DNA of 64,000 nucleotides from an uncultured Lachnospiraceae bacterium (GTDB taxonomy: Bacteria > Bacillota > Clostridia > Lachnospirales > Lachnospiraceae), in assembly GCA_910585995.1 (NCBI GenBank), contig CAJUGG010000094.1, positions 17,615 through 81,614 of the forward strand. The letters run 5' to 3'. This document shows positions 1-7,111 of this stretch, piece by piece (the first letter of the stretch is position 1; the number at the start of each line of letters is the position of its first letter). Below the pieces are notes generated by a model. The model did not search any database. It was not told the origin of the DNA and saw nothing but the letters and a program-made list of their open reading frames with translations. The translations under genes and the position numbers were made by a program.

Positions 1-241
1 GTTGGGCAAACCACATCAGCCAGGTTCCTGCATAGGAATTGCCGGCTAAGGACAAAAAGGAGATCGGACTTAACAGCGTTGCAAAGATGGACACAGAAGT
101 CACCCACCACGGCACGGTTCCGTCACCTTTAAAATATTCTTTGCCTTTCATCTCTTTTTTGGCAAAATGCAGCCCCGCAAATAAGACTGCTACCAGATAC
201 ACGATCAGTATAATCAAATCAACAATTGTAAAACCCTGCAT
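1..241 (-). CDS. Sodium:solute symporter (SSS family), N-terminal fragment
   Basis: The first 80 residues of a membrane transporter that runs off the window edge. The start is the ATG at 241-239. The fragment begins MQGFTIVDLIILIVYLVAVL, a first membrane helix, followed by a basic loop with KEYFKGDGTVPWW and a second hydrophobic stretch ending GTWLMWFAQ. This order is typical of the N-terminus of sodium:solute symporters. It lies downstream of nanE and nanA on the same strand, 56 bases after nanA, so a sialic-acid uptake role is a reasonable inference from context. The substrate cannot be read from the fragment itself. No stop codon is present in the window. Confidence 0.8.
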   Translation of the reverse strand, partial: MQGFTIVDLIILIVYLVAVLFAGLHFAKKEMKGKEYFKGDGTVPWWVTSVSIFATLLSPISFLSLAGNSYAGTWLMWFAQ

Positions 242-297
242 AATTACCCTCTATTCTTCTATTATGTGCTGTTTATCAGTTGCTCATTTTCCAGTTT

Positions 298-1215
298 TTA
301 TAAATAGTTTGCTCTGGCTTCCTGGATCATCTTGGCCGCTTCGCTTACCACAGTCATATCCTCTTTGGTCAGTGCTGCCAAAGGTGCGCGTACTCCGCCT
401 AACTTTAGACCTTCATTGATATGCAGCACCTCTTTGATCACTCCATACATATTGCCATGAGCAGCGCATAATTTGTAGATGATGGAATTGATGTCATACT
501 GAAGCTTTTGTGCCTCCTCCATCTTTCCTGCTTTCACATACTCATCCAGTTTTAAAAACAGATCCGGCATCGCTCCATAGGTTCCTCCGATTCCTCCTTC
601 GGCTCCGATCACACGCCCGCTGATAAACTGCTCGTCCGGACCATTAAAGACAATATAATCCTCTCCCGCTGCTTGTTTAAACATCTGGATATCCTGAACT
701 GGCATGGAAGAATTTTTCACACCGATGACTCTTGGGTTCTTGCGCATGGTCTCAAACAGTCCCATGGTCAGAGCCACACCTGCTAACTGCGGGATATTGT
801 AGATCACAAAATCTGTATGAGGTGCTGTTTCGCTGATATCATTCCAATACTTTGCAATGGCATGTTCCGGCAGATGAAAATAGATGGGCGGAATAGCTGC
901 GATGGCATCAACCCCCAAGCTCTCTGCATGTCTGGCCAGTTCACAACTGTCTTTGGTGTTGTTGCAGGCCACATGATTGATGATGGTAAGTTTTCCCTTT
1001 GCAATCTTCATCACATTTTCCAGCACCACTTTCCGGTCTTCCACACTTTGATAGATACATTCTCCAGAAGAACCATTGACATACAGTCCTTTGACGTTCT
1101 TCTCCACAAAATAGGAGGTAAGGCTCTGCACTCTTTCTGGGCTGATGTTGCCTTCTTCATCATAACATGCGTAAAATGCTGGTATAACTCCCTTATATTT
1201 ATCTAAATTTCTCAT
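298..1215 (-). CDS. nanA: N-acetylneuraminate lyase
   Basis: A 305-aa TIM-barrel aldolase of the NanA/DapA family that splits N-acetylneuraminate into N-acetylmannosamine and pyruvate. The substrate-carboxylate motif GSSGE is at residues 48-52, the YNIP motif carries the general tyrosine at about residue 140, and the Schiff-base lysine sits in GVKNSS at about residue 168. Length is typical. An upstream GTG at 1218 is in frame, but the ATG at 1215 has AAGGAG at the right distance and is preferred. Its neighbours nanE (upstream) and an SSS transporter (downstream) make sialic acid the likely substrate rather than aspartate semialdehyde. A family F repeat fills the gap to nanE. Confidence 0.9.
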   Translation of the reverse strand: MRNLDKYKGVIPAFYACYDEEGNISPERVQSLTSYFVEKNVKGLYVNGSSGECIYQSVEDRKVVLENVMKIAKGKLTIINHVACNNTKDSCELARHAESLGVDAIAAIPPIYFHLPEHAIAKYWNDISETAPHTDFVIYNIPQLAGVALTMGLFETMRKNPRVIGVKNSSMPVQDIQMFKQAAGEDYIVFNGPDEQFISGRVIGAEGGIGGTYGAMPDLFLKLDEYVKAGKMEEAQKLQYDINSIIYKLCAAHGNMYGVIKEVLHINEGLKLGGVRAPLAALTKEDMTVVSEAAKMIQEARANYL

Positions 1216-1237
1216 CACGAACTCCTTTTCTTATTTT

Positions 1238-1340
1238 AGTTCCGCATCCGCCCTCCCAGCCCCTTCCTTGCCAGACCAGTTTCTGTCCGCATGAAGCGTC
1301 CAGTAACTGCTCTGCGGGCTGCCCGGGCTACTGCTGTTTT
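1238..1340 (-). repeat. Family F intergenic repeat, copy F1
   Basis: Read on the minus strand it opens with AAAACAGCAG and closes with ATGCGGAACT, the two conserved ends of the family, with a long variable GC-rich middle. It occupies nearly the whole nanE-nanA gap and ends shortly before the nanA ribosome site. The central part can pair with itself (CCCGGGC near the 5' end), but the basal stem is poorer than in other copies. Confidence 0.5.
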
Positions 1341-2026
1341 TATAATGCCTCTGCAAATGCCTTCGTAATCAACTGCGGCCTGGTGATGATGGACCCTACC
1401 ACCACACTGAAGGCTCCCAGCTCGATGACCCGTCTGGCTTTTTCCGGCGTGTTGATGTTGCCTTCTGCGATGACCCGGTGTTTGGCTTTTGCCACAATCT
1501 CTCTTAAGATCGCAAAGTCATCTGCTTCGATTCTCATCTCCTTGCTCTGCGGCGTGTAGCCCACCATGGTTGTCCCGATAAAATCGAACCCCAGTTCGTC
1601 CGCGTGAAGCGCCTCTTCCACAGTCGAGCAGTCCGCCATCCAAAGCTGATTGGGATATCTTTCTTTGACCTTATGAAAAAACTCATCGAGGGTCAATCCT
1701 CCTGGCCGCAGAGCCTGTGTAGCATCCATCGCTATAATCTCCGGCTTTACCTCCATCAGCTCCTCCACTTCCAAAAGTGTGGGTGTAATGTAGACACTGC
1801 TGTCTTCATAATCCCGTTTCACAATCCCAATGACCGGAAGATCTACCTGAGATTGTATCTCTTTGATATCTTCCTTTGTGTTTGCCCGTATCCCGTACGC
1901 ACCACCCTGCTGCGCCGCCAAAGCCATCCTTCCCATAATAAAGGATGAATGGAGCGGCTCGTGGGGCAGTGCCTGACAGGAGACGATCAATCTCCCCTTT
2001 AACTGTTCCACCTTTTTCTCTGTCAT
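1340..2026 (-). CDS. nanE: N-acetylmannosamine-6-phosphate 2-epimerase
   Basis: A 228-aa TIM-barrel protein of the NanE family, which converts ManNAc-6-phosphate to GlcNAc-6-phosphate after the NanA and kinase steps of sialic-acid breakdown. Recognisable segments are LIVSCQALPHEPL at the N-terminus, the active-site region IAMDATQALRPGG, WMADCSTVEEA, the EGNINTPEKA loop and the phosphate-binding VVVGSIITRP near the C-terminus. The open frame extends further upstream, but the ATG at 2026 follows AGGAGG and matches the family start. It is the first gene of the nan operon. No ManNAc kinase is visible in the window. Confidence 0.92.
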   Translation of the reverse strand: MTEKKVEQLKGRLIVSCQALPHEPLHSSFIMGRMALAAQQGGAYGIRANTKEDIKEIQSQVDLPVIGIVKRDYEDSSVYITPTLLEVEELMEVKPEIIAMDATQALRPGGLTLDEFFHKVKERYPNQLWMADCSTVEEALHADELGFDFIGTTMVGYTPQSKEMRIEADDFAILREIVAKAKHRVIAEGNINTPEKARRVIELGAFSVVVGSIITRPQLITKAFAEAL

Positions 2027-2042
2027 TTTTAGACCTCCTATT

Positions 2043-2083
2043 GAAGTTTTGCAACTTCCCTTTTCAAGTCCGTTGCTGTTTCC
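2043..2083 (-). repeat. Family F intergenic repeat, copy F2
   Basis: A short copy just upstream of the nanE ribosome site. On the minus strand it runs from AAACAGCAAC to GTTGCAAAACTT. The basal stem is GCAAC/GTTGC, whereas other copies use GCAAT/ATTGC, so the pairing is kept while the base changes. Confidence 0.5.
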
Positions 2084-2097
2084 CCGTTCATGAGCAA

Positions 2098-2126
2098 AGT
2101 ATATGCAGTTCATTGCCAGTTTTCAA
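2098..2126 (-). promoter_or_regulatory. Vegetative promoter of the nan operon
   Basis: Reading on the minus strand: -35 TTGAAA (2126-2121), a 17-base spacer, -10 TATACT (2103-2098). This is close to the sigma-A consensus with ideal spacing, and it sits 72 bases before the nanE start. Confidence 0.65.
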
Positions 2127-2142
2127 TACTTTTGAAAGCTTC

Positions 2143-2156
2143 TGAAAGTGCTTTCA
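2143..2156. promoter_or_regulatory. Dyad operator upstream of the nan promoter (cre-like)
   Basis: TGAAAGTGCTTTCA is palindromic except at its two central bases and differs from the CcpA cre consensus only at the central CG (TG here). Outer GAAAG and CTTTC copies extend the symmetry to 2134-2164. It lies about 58 bases upstream of the predicted transcription start, beyond the -35. That position suits an activator or an upstream operator better than a simple roadblock. The binding protein (CcpA, or an RpiR/NanR-type regulator) cannot be decided from sequence alone. Confidence 0.45.
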
Positions 2157-2242
2157 ACTCTTTCTAATTTTGCCCGGATTCTGTGAAATAATCACGGTGC
2201 TTTTTGGTACATTTGTATAAATTTTCGCATTTTCTTTCACGC

Positions 2243-2282
2243 AAAAAAAGACAGAGTATGTGTTTTCTTACATACTCTGTCT
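2243..2282 (-). terminator. Rho-independent terminator after fprA
   Basis: A perfect 13-bp stem (AGACAGAGTATGT with its complement) and an 8-base loop, followed on the minus strand by seven T residues. It ends the rubredoxin-crp-fprA transcript. Confidence 0.9.
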
Positions 2283-2307
2283 CTGAATCAGTATCTTATA
2301 TGAAGCC

Positions 2308-3474
2308 TTATGCCATCAGCGCATCCGCCAACGCCTCAAGCTCTTCTTTATTTTTCTCACTCATCGTAGATTTAATCGTTACCACGGGTGCTACTAGCTC
2401 GATCTGTTTCATTCCTTCCAGATAAGCTTTCATTAATTTTCCGGCTGCAGGCGCCCAGGAGCCATTTTCCACGATGGCAGCTTTCCGTTTTTGGAAATTC
2501 TTAATCTTCAGATGATATAAGAAATCCTCCATGCATGGGAACAGACTGGCATCATACGTAGAGCTTGCAACTACCAGCCTGTCATAACGATACGCACAGG
2601 AGATTGCCTCTGCCATATCATCTCTTGCCAGGTCAAAAAATACTACATGCTCTTCTCCCTTTTCCTTCAGCATCTCTACAAACTGCTTCATCGCACGACG
2701 GGTATTTCCATGGATCGAAGCGCATGCCACTACAATGCCTTTCTCCTCCGGCTCATAGGAGGACCATGTGAGATATTTCCCAATGTAATAGCCCAGATCT
2801 TCTTTTAAGACCGGCCCATGCAGCGGACAAATAATGGCGATATCCAAGGTAGCCGCTTTTTTCAGGAGTGCCTGTACCTGTGCGCCATATTTTCCCACAA
2901 TGTTAATAAAATAACGTCTTGCTTCGTCCGCCCACGCTTCCTCTGTATCCAGCGCCCCAAATTTCCCAAATCCATCGGCAGAGAACAGCACTTTTTCCGA
3001 CTGTTCATAAGTCACCATAGCCTCCGGCCAGTGCACCATAGGGGCTAAGAAAAACTGCAGGGTATGTACGCCAAGACTTAAAGTATCCCCTTCTTTTACT
3101 TCCACCGTCCGGCCAGTCAGGTCAAAATCAAAAAACTGCGGCAGCATGGTAAATACTTTGGCATTGCTGACCAATTTCATATCCGGATACTTTTCAGCGA
3201 TCTTCTGAATATTGCCTGCGTGATCCGGTTCCATATGATTGATCACCAGATAATCAGGTGTACGCCCATTTAACACTTTTTCCACTTTGCCAAGCCACTC
3301 TTCGGTCACTCTGGGATCGGTCGTGTCCATCACAGCGATCTTCTCATCCATAATCACATAGGAATTGTAAGAAACTCCATTGGGCACATGATACTGGCTC
3401 TCAAACAGATCAATATCTTTATCATCGCAGCCCACATACAAGATGGAATCGGTAACGATTACGTCTTTCATCAT
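2308..3474 (-). CDS. fprA: A-type flavoprotein / flavodiiron protein
   Basis: A 388-aa flavodiiron protein that reduces oxygen to water (or nitric oxide to N2O) with electrons from rubredoxin in the anaerobe cytoplasm. The N-terminal beta-lactamase-fold domain carries the di-iron HxExDH motif as H80-M-E82-P-D84-H85, with further ligands in SADGFG and ICPLHGPV. A flavodoxin domain starts at about residue 245 with ACASIHGNTRRAM, an FMN phosphate loop. The start codon overlaps the stop of the upstream regulator (ATGATGA), indicating translational coupling. A second ATG follows directly, so the start may be 3 bases later. The electron-donor rubredoxin is two genes upstream. Confidence 0.92.
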   Translation of the reverse strand: MMKDVIVTDSILYVGCDDKDIDLFESQYHVPNGVSYNSYVIMDEKIAVMDTTDPRVTEEWLGKVEKVLNGRTPDYLVINHMEPDHAGNIQKIAEKYPDMKLVSNAKVFTMLPQFFDFDLTGRTVEVKEGDTLSLGVHTLQFFLAPMVHWPEAMVTYEQSEKVLFSADGFGKFGALDTEEAWADEARRYFINIVGKYGAQVQALLKKAATLDIAIICPLHGPVLKEDLGYYIGKYLTWSSYEPEEKGIVVACASIHGNTRRAMKQFVEMLKEKGEEHVVFFDLARDDMAEAISCAYRYDRLVVASSTYDASLFPCMEDFLYHLKIKNFQKRKAAIVENGSWAPAAGKLMKAYLEGMKQIELVAPVVTIKSTMSEKNKEELEALADALMA

Positions 3475-4148
3475 TCATCCTCCATAATCTTTTCTATTTC
3501 TTTCTTATCTTCAATCCAGATGGTCTTTCCTTCCACCCGGATCAGCCCCTGCTTCTGCATCTCCATAAGCGTCCTAGAAAGAGACGGACGAGTGACGCCC
3601 AGATATTCCGAGAGTTCTTCCCGATTCATATCCATCGTCACTTTTGTCGTCCCTTTTCCCACCTCTAAAAGCCACAAGGCAATCTTTTGTCTTAAGGTGG
3701 TATTGGTAATAATATGCAGTTTTTTTGTCATCTGTAAGTTGTTTCTGGCCTGGATGTCCAACAAATTGCGAATCACCATCTTATGGTGCTCACAGGCATT
3801 GGAACACACTCCATAGATAAAATGCCGGGGAAGAAGCAATACCTGGGACGGCTTCACTGCTGTCGCCTCATACCAGTAAAATTCTTCCTCCGCGGCAAAT
3901 GACACTTCTCCAAATACTTCCATCTCTTTGACTTGAAACAGAAGATTTCGCTTCCCGGAAGGCAGATGTTTGGCAATCTGTACCCTCCCTTCTAACAGAA
4001 GGTACAGATACTTCGGCCTGTCCGTCTCTGAAAAGATCAGGCTGCCTGCCGGATACTCCCGGAACTGCGCTTTGGAGCACTGAAGCATCCGCTGCGCCTC
4101 TTCACGGGAAATCTGCTGAAACAACAGACTTTGCAAATAATCTTTCAT
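3471..4148 (-). CDS. Crp/Fnr family transcriptional regulator
   Basis: A 225-aa regulator with an N-terminal cyclic-nucleotide-binding-like barrel (about residues 10-125, including YLYLLLEGRVQIAKHLPSG and a GEVSFAAEE-type turn) and a C-terminal winged helix-turn-helix (about 150-215, with REELSEYLGVTRPSLSRTL). There is no N-terminal cysteine cluster like that of Fnr, so direct Fe-S oxygen sensing is not evident. It lies between rubredoxin and fprA in a three-gene operon preceded by a perfect dyad, so autogenous control in response to oxygen or nitrosative stress (HcpR-like) is the best inference. Confidence 0.85.
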   Translation of the reverse strand: MKDYLQSLLFQQISREEAQRMLQCSKAQFREYPAGSLIFSETDRPKYLYLLLEGRVQIAKHLPSGKRNLLFQVKEMEVFGEVSFAAEEEFYWYEATAVKPSQVLLLPRHFIYGVCSNACEHHKMVIRNLLDIQARNNLQMTKKLHIITNTTLRQKIALWLLEVGKGTTKVTMDMNREELSEYLGVTRPSLSRTLMEMQKQGLIRVEGKTIWIEDKKEIEKIMEDE

Positions 4149-4156
4149 AGATCTTT

Positions 4157-4315
4157 TTATGCTTCTGCAAAATCCTCTTTACCAGCGCCACAGAGCGGGC
4201 ATACCCAATCCTCCGGAAGATCTTCAAAAGCAGTTCCTGCTGCAATCCCGTTATCCGGATCGCCTACTGCCGGATCATACTCATACCCACATGGCTCACA
4301 TACATATTTTTTCAT
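4157..4315 (-). CDS. Rubredoxin
   Basis: A 52-aa electron-transfer protein. The two iron-binding pairs are C6-x2-C9 (VCEPCGY) and C39-x2-C42 (VCPLCG), with the standard aromatic core (Y4, Y11, Y13, F30, W37). The start ATG at 4315 follows AGGAGG. It is the first gene of the operon with the Crp/Fnr regulator (8-base gap) and fprA, and probably delivers electrons to FprA for oxygen or NO reduction. Confidence 0.95.
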   Translation of the reverse strand: MKKYVCEPCGYEYDPAVGDPDNGIAAGTAFEDLPEDWVCPLCGAGKEDFAEA

Positions 4316-4374
4316 CTTGTTACCTCCTAAAATTATTATTGTTATTATCTTACCTTGTCCGGTTTTTTATCACC

Positions 4375-4388
4375 GTAACATTTGTTAC
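4375..4388. promoter_or_regulatory. Operator dyad before the rubredoxin operon
   Basis: GTAACATTTGTTAC is a perfect 6-2-6 inverted repeat of the Crp/Fnr half-site type (GTA-N8-TAC). It lies 60-73 bases before the rubredoxin start and upstream of an AT-rich -10-like stretch (TAAGAT and GATAAT around 4346-4352 on the minus strand). It is the natural target for the regulator encoded in the operon. Confidence 0.65.
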
Positions 4389-4403
4389 CAAATACTGTTA
4401 TTT

Positions 4404-5108
4404 TCAGCCAAATTCTCCTTTTTCTATCATATCCCGGATCTCCTGCATCCTAAGATCCACACCGCTTATCGTGTCTGCACATTTACGCAGCTCTTCCACA
4501 ATCAGATCTGCATTTTCCACATTCTTCTTATATTTCAGCTTATGATCCAGACTTGCCCAAAAATCCATGGCAATCGTACGAAACTGTACTTCCACGCGCA
4601 TATATTTTTTCTGATCGGACAAAAAGATCGGAATCTGGATAATCAAATGCAGACTTCTGTATCCATTTTTTTTGGGATGTTTGATATAATCTTTGACCTT
4701 CAGTACTTCCAGATCGTCTTGTGCGGAGAGCATGGACGCCAGATAATAGATGTCCCCCACAAAAGAACAGATTACCCGGATGCCCGCCACATCATTTAAT
4801 TTGGCCTCGATATTTTCCACCGTTACTTCATGACCTTTTCGGATCATCTTTTCGATAATACTCGAAGGCTCTTTGACACGACTCTCTATGGAGTCGATCG
4901 GGTTGCGCTCGTGCCTTAAGGAAAATTCCTCATTCAGCACATTGAGCTTTGTCTCCATCTCCCGAATCGCACACCGATACTGCATTAAGAGTGTTACAAA
5001 TGCCTCCACATTCAGCAGAATCTCTGCTGTCTCTTCACCAGACATTTCTTTTAAAAGCTTAATTCCACGGTCCACACTTGTACCTGTCAATTCACTTTTC
5101 TCTCTCAT
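4404..5108 (-). CDS. Small alarmone synthetase, RelA/SpoT-domain GTP pyrophosphokinase (RelQ/YjbM type)
   Basis: A 234-aa single-domain (p)ppGpp synthetase without the HD hydrolase or the TGS/ACT regulatory domains. The synthetase core holds IESRVKEPSSIIEKM, the NDVAGIRVICSF motif, KNGYRSLHLI and RVEVQFRTIAMDFWASLDHK, all typical of the RelQ group. The open frame extends into the upstream gene; the ATG at 5108 starts the protein 17 bases after the nitrilase stop and gives the usual family length. A weak AAGG precedes it. It probably makes pppGpp/ppGpp under cell-envelope or starvation stress, and the gene pair with the nitrilase looks co-transcribed. Confidence 0.85.
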   Translation of the reverse strand: MREKSELTGTSVDRGIKLLKEMSGEETAEILLNVEAFVTLLMQYRCAIREMETKLNVLNEEFSLRHERNPIDSIESRVKEPSSIIEKMIRKGHEVTVENIEAKLNDVAGIRVICSFVGDIYYLASMLSAQDDLEVLKVKDYIKHPKKNGYRSLHLIIQIPIFLSDQKKYMRVEVQFRTIAMDFWASLDHKLKYKKNVENADLIVEELRKCADTISGVDLRMQEIRDMIEKGEFG

Positions 5109-5125
5109 GACCTTAGCAATTCTTT

Positions 5126-5911
5126 CTATAGTATACGATAGAGGTCCTCTCTGCGGTCCTCTTTTACCGGAAATGCATTCCGGTACTGGCACACATCATT
5201 TGCAAGGGAATAGATGAGGATCTGTTCGTTTGCACACCCGTCTAGAGGTAACACTTCTGGCGTAAGCACTGCCCCATCCGGTGCATACAGACCAGAGTCT
5301 CCCGAATATTCCTGCCCGTCCATCCATCCGGCACAGTTTACACCAGCAATATAAGACATATTTTCGATGGCTCTGGCTTTTAACAGACACTGCCAGTGTT
5401 CACGCCTCTTTGCCGGCCAGTTGGCAGGGACTACAATCAAATCCGCCTCTTTGGAAAGCTTTTGAAAAGGCTCTGGAAACCGTAGATCATAGCAGATCTG
5501 CACACCTATGACAAAATCTTCACAAATACAGACGGGAAGAGAAGTTCCTCCTTGAAAATACTGATGTTCTCCTGCATAGCGAAACGGATGGAGCTTGGCA
5601 TAATCTAAAAGCTCCCCTTCCGGTGCCAGGATCGAATAGTGATTCTCACAGAGCGCCCCCAGATCTTTGACCCATCCAACGCCTATGGCTGTCTGATATT
5701 GCCGCGCTAATTCTCCAACTTTTTGAACAGTCTCTCTATGTACTTCTTTGGTCTTATCCGTATGCATGGAAAAACCAGTCAGGCTCATCTCCGGCAGCAA
5801 AAACAGAGACACCTGTCTAGATGCCAACAGCGCTAAACAAGTCCTGACCTTTTTTAGATTAGCCTCTTTGTCTTCCCAATGCAGCGAAAGCTGTCCCAAT
5901 GCAATCTTCAT
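5126..5911 (-). CDS. Carbon-nitrogen hydrolase (nitrilase superfamily)
   Basis: A 261-aa hydrolase with the Glu-Lys-Cys triad visible as E41 (LLPEMSLTGF), K106 (DYAKLHPF) and C140 (GVQICYDLRFPE). Length and motif spacing fit the omega-amidase/Nit2-like branch, which hydrolyses small amides such as 2-oxosuccinamate. The exact substrate is not readable. The start ATG at 5911 follows AAGGAGG; the longer frame upstream has no ribosome site. It is first in a likely two-gene operon with the alarmone synthetase. Confidence 0.85.
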   Translation of the reverse strand: MKIALGQLSLHWEDKEANLKKVRTCLALLASRQVSLFLLPEMSLTGFSMHTDKTKEVHRETVQKVGELARQYQTAIGVGWVKDLGALCENHYSILAPEGELLDYAKLHPFRYAGEHQYFQGGTSLPVCICEDFVIGVQICYDLRFPEPFQKLSKEADLIVVPANWPAKRREHWQCLLKARAIENMSYIAGVNCAGWMDGQEYSGDSGLYAPDGAVLTPEVLPLDGCANEQILIYSLANDVCQYRNAFPVKEDRREDLYRIL

Positions 5912-5927
5912 GTCTGCCTCCTTATCT

Positions 5928-5956
5928 ATTTTACACAATTCCCCTTCATTTGTCGA
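5928..5956 (-). promoter_or_regulatory. Promoter of the nitrilase-relQ operon
   Basis: On the minus strand: -35 TCGACA, 17-base spacer, -10 TAAAAT, ending 16 bases before the nitrilase start codon. Confidence 0.5.
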
Positions 5957-5998
5957 GGTATTGTACGAAAATTCATGAAATATATGGTCGTTAGACCT

Positions 5999-6026
5999 TT
6001 TGCAGCTTCCTGGTGTATGGTATAAT
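5999..6026 (+). promoter_or_regulatory. Extended -10 promoter of the DUF3786 gene
   Basis: TATAAT at 6021-6026 is preceded directly by TGG (extended -10). The -35 is weak (TTTGCA at 5999, 16-base spacing). The start codon follows 33 bases later. Confidence 0.5.
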
Positions 6027-6059
6027 CTTAGAAAATATTCGGATATGAGGTGTTAGAAC

Positions 6060-6710
6060 ATGATACAAGGGCAAAATGTGAATAATTATGAAAAATGGTG
6101 TCAGGAATGGCAGGAACGATTTCTTACGCTGGATTTGAACATACTGCTGAAAAAACTGCCAGAATTAAAGACCGAAGGCGACTATCTGACTTTATTGTAT
6201 TTTCACAAAAAATACGGGATTCATACAAAGACCGGCGAGATCATCTGTTTTGAAAGTCAAAAACCGCTGACCCTGTTCAGCAAGCTGAATATTTATACAT
6301 TGCTTTGGTACTCCAAGGAAAACGCCGCACTGCAAGGCGAATGGCTGCCATTTCGCAGCCTGAAGGACGCTTCTCCTTTCGGCCCTGCCTTTCAAAAGAC
6401 CGTAACAGAAGTCTTCGCTGCCACGTTTGCAGGGCACGTAGAAGAACTTACCAAAGCCTGCCTGGCCATGGGCGGACAAAAACTCTCCCATTCGGATGCC
6501 GGTTTTGAGCTGTCGGCTTTTGCCTGCATCCCTGTACGGTATTTGTTCTGGGATACCGACGAAGAATTTCCGGCTCAGGCCAATATCTTATTTGACCGGA
6601 GCGCCACAGATTATATCCACGTAGAAAGCCTGGTGTCGATTGCATCAGAAGGATTGTCATTATTATCCGATCTTGCCGATCTGCCAATCAAGGGTAATAC
6701 TTTTTCATAA
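6060..6710 (+). CDS. DUF3786 domain protein
   Basis: A 216-aa soluble protein whose C-terminal part has the DUF3786 look: a hydrophobic segment leading into RYLFWDTDEEFPAQANILFD and then SATDYIHVESL. Members of this family are common in strict anaerobes. Its function is unknown, and a link to corrinoid or metal enzymes is only a guess. There is no signal peptide or membrane helix. The start ATG at 6060 follows GAGGTG. Family F repeats lie directly downstream, before the 65-aa gene. Confidence 0.65.
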   Translation: MIQGQNVNNYEKWCQEWQERFLTLDLNILLKKLPELKTEGDYLTLLYFHKKYGIHTKTGEIICFESQKPLTLFSKLNIYTLLWYSKENAALQGEWLPFRSLKDASPFGPAFQKTVTEVFAATFAGHVEELTKACLAMGGQKLSHSDAGFELSAFACIPVRYLFWDTDEEFPAQANILFDRSATDYIHVESLVSIASEGLSLLSDLADLPIKGNTFS

Positions 6711-6734
6711 ATGGTACATACTAGACCATATAGC

Positions 6735-6773
6735 ACAGCAACGCCCCGGACTTGTCTGGGCCGTTGCGGAACT
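6735..6773 (+). repeat. Family F intergenic repeat, copy F3a
   Basis: A compact copy running from ACAGCAACG to CGTTGCGGAACT. The GCAACG/CGTTGC basal stem is perfect, and the middle (CCCCGGACTTGTCTGGG) pairs with itself around a short loop. It sits immediately upstream of a second copy in the same orientation. Confidence 0.5.
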
Positions 6774-6776
6774 CAT

Positions 6777-6874
6777 ACAGCAATGAACCGGACAAGCCCC
6801 AAGAAAATTTTCAGACACTTAGGTGTCTGAAAATGCTCTTAGAGAAGGGGGCTTAGGAGAGGAATTGCGGAACT
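6777..6874 (+). repeat. Family F intergenic repeat, copy F3b, with an internal perfect hairpin
   Basis: Runs from ACAGCAATG to ATTGCGGAACT just before the ribosome site of the 65-aa gene. The basal stem is GCAAT/ATTGC and an inner stem is AAGCCCC/GGGGCTT. At its tip lies a perfect 12-bp hairpin with a 4-base loop (6807-6818 with 6823-6834), a segment absent from other copies and possibly an insertion. Confidence 0.55.
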
Positions 6875-6891
6875 TTCATGGAGGTAGTTAT

Positions 6892-7089
6892 ATGGCAGAT
6901 GTACAATCCACCGTCACAGAACTTCCTGCCAACTGCAAATCAGCAGCAGAACGTGTCGCAAGCGTACTGGCAGAAGAAGACCAATACGCAGATCTGACCG
7001 CACACGGCAGGCAGAAGATCAGCCAATTAGAAGAAGAGCTGGCCAAAGAGACCGGCGAACACATCGCACTGGTAGCCTATCGGGTCTAG
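6892..7089 (+). CDS. Small hypothetical protein (65 aa)
   Basis: Start ATG at 6892 after a good GGAGG. The protein is soluble and acidic, predicted mostly helical, with AAERVASVLAEEDQYADL in the middle and a C-terminal LAKETGEHIALVAYRV. I do not recognise a family. The strong ribosome site and clean reading frame between two structured repeats make it likely to be real. It is followed directly by a large family E hairpin. An in-frame upstream start inside the F3b repeat is less likely. Confidence 0.6.
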   Translation: MADVQSTVTELPANCKSAAERVASVLAEEDQYADLTAHGRQKISQLEEELAKETGEHIALVAYRV

Positions 7090-7111
7090 TCTAACATCCA
7101 ATTCATAAGGA

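Noticed and set aside
4404..5192. Longer N-terminus for the alarmone synthetase
   Set aside because: The extra 28 codons overlap the nitrilase gene, have no ribosome site and read as antisense-like sequence unrelated to the family.
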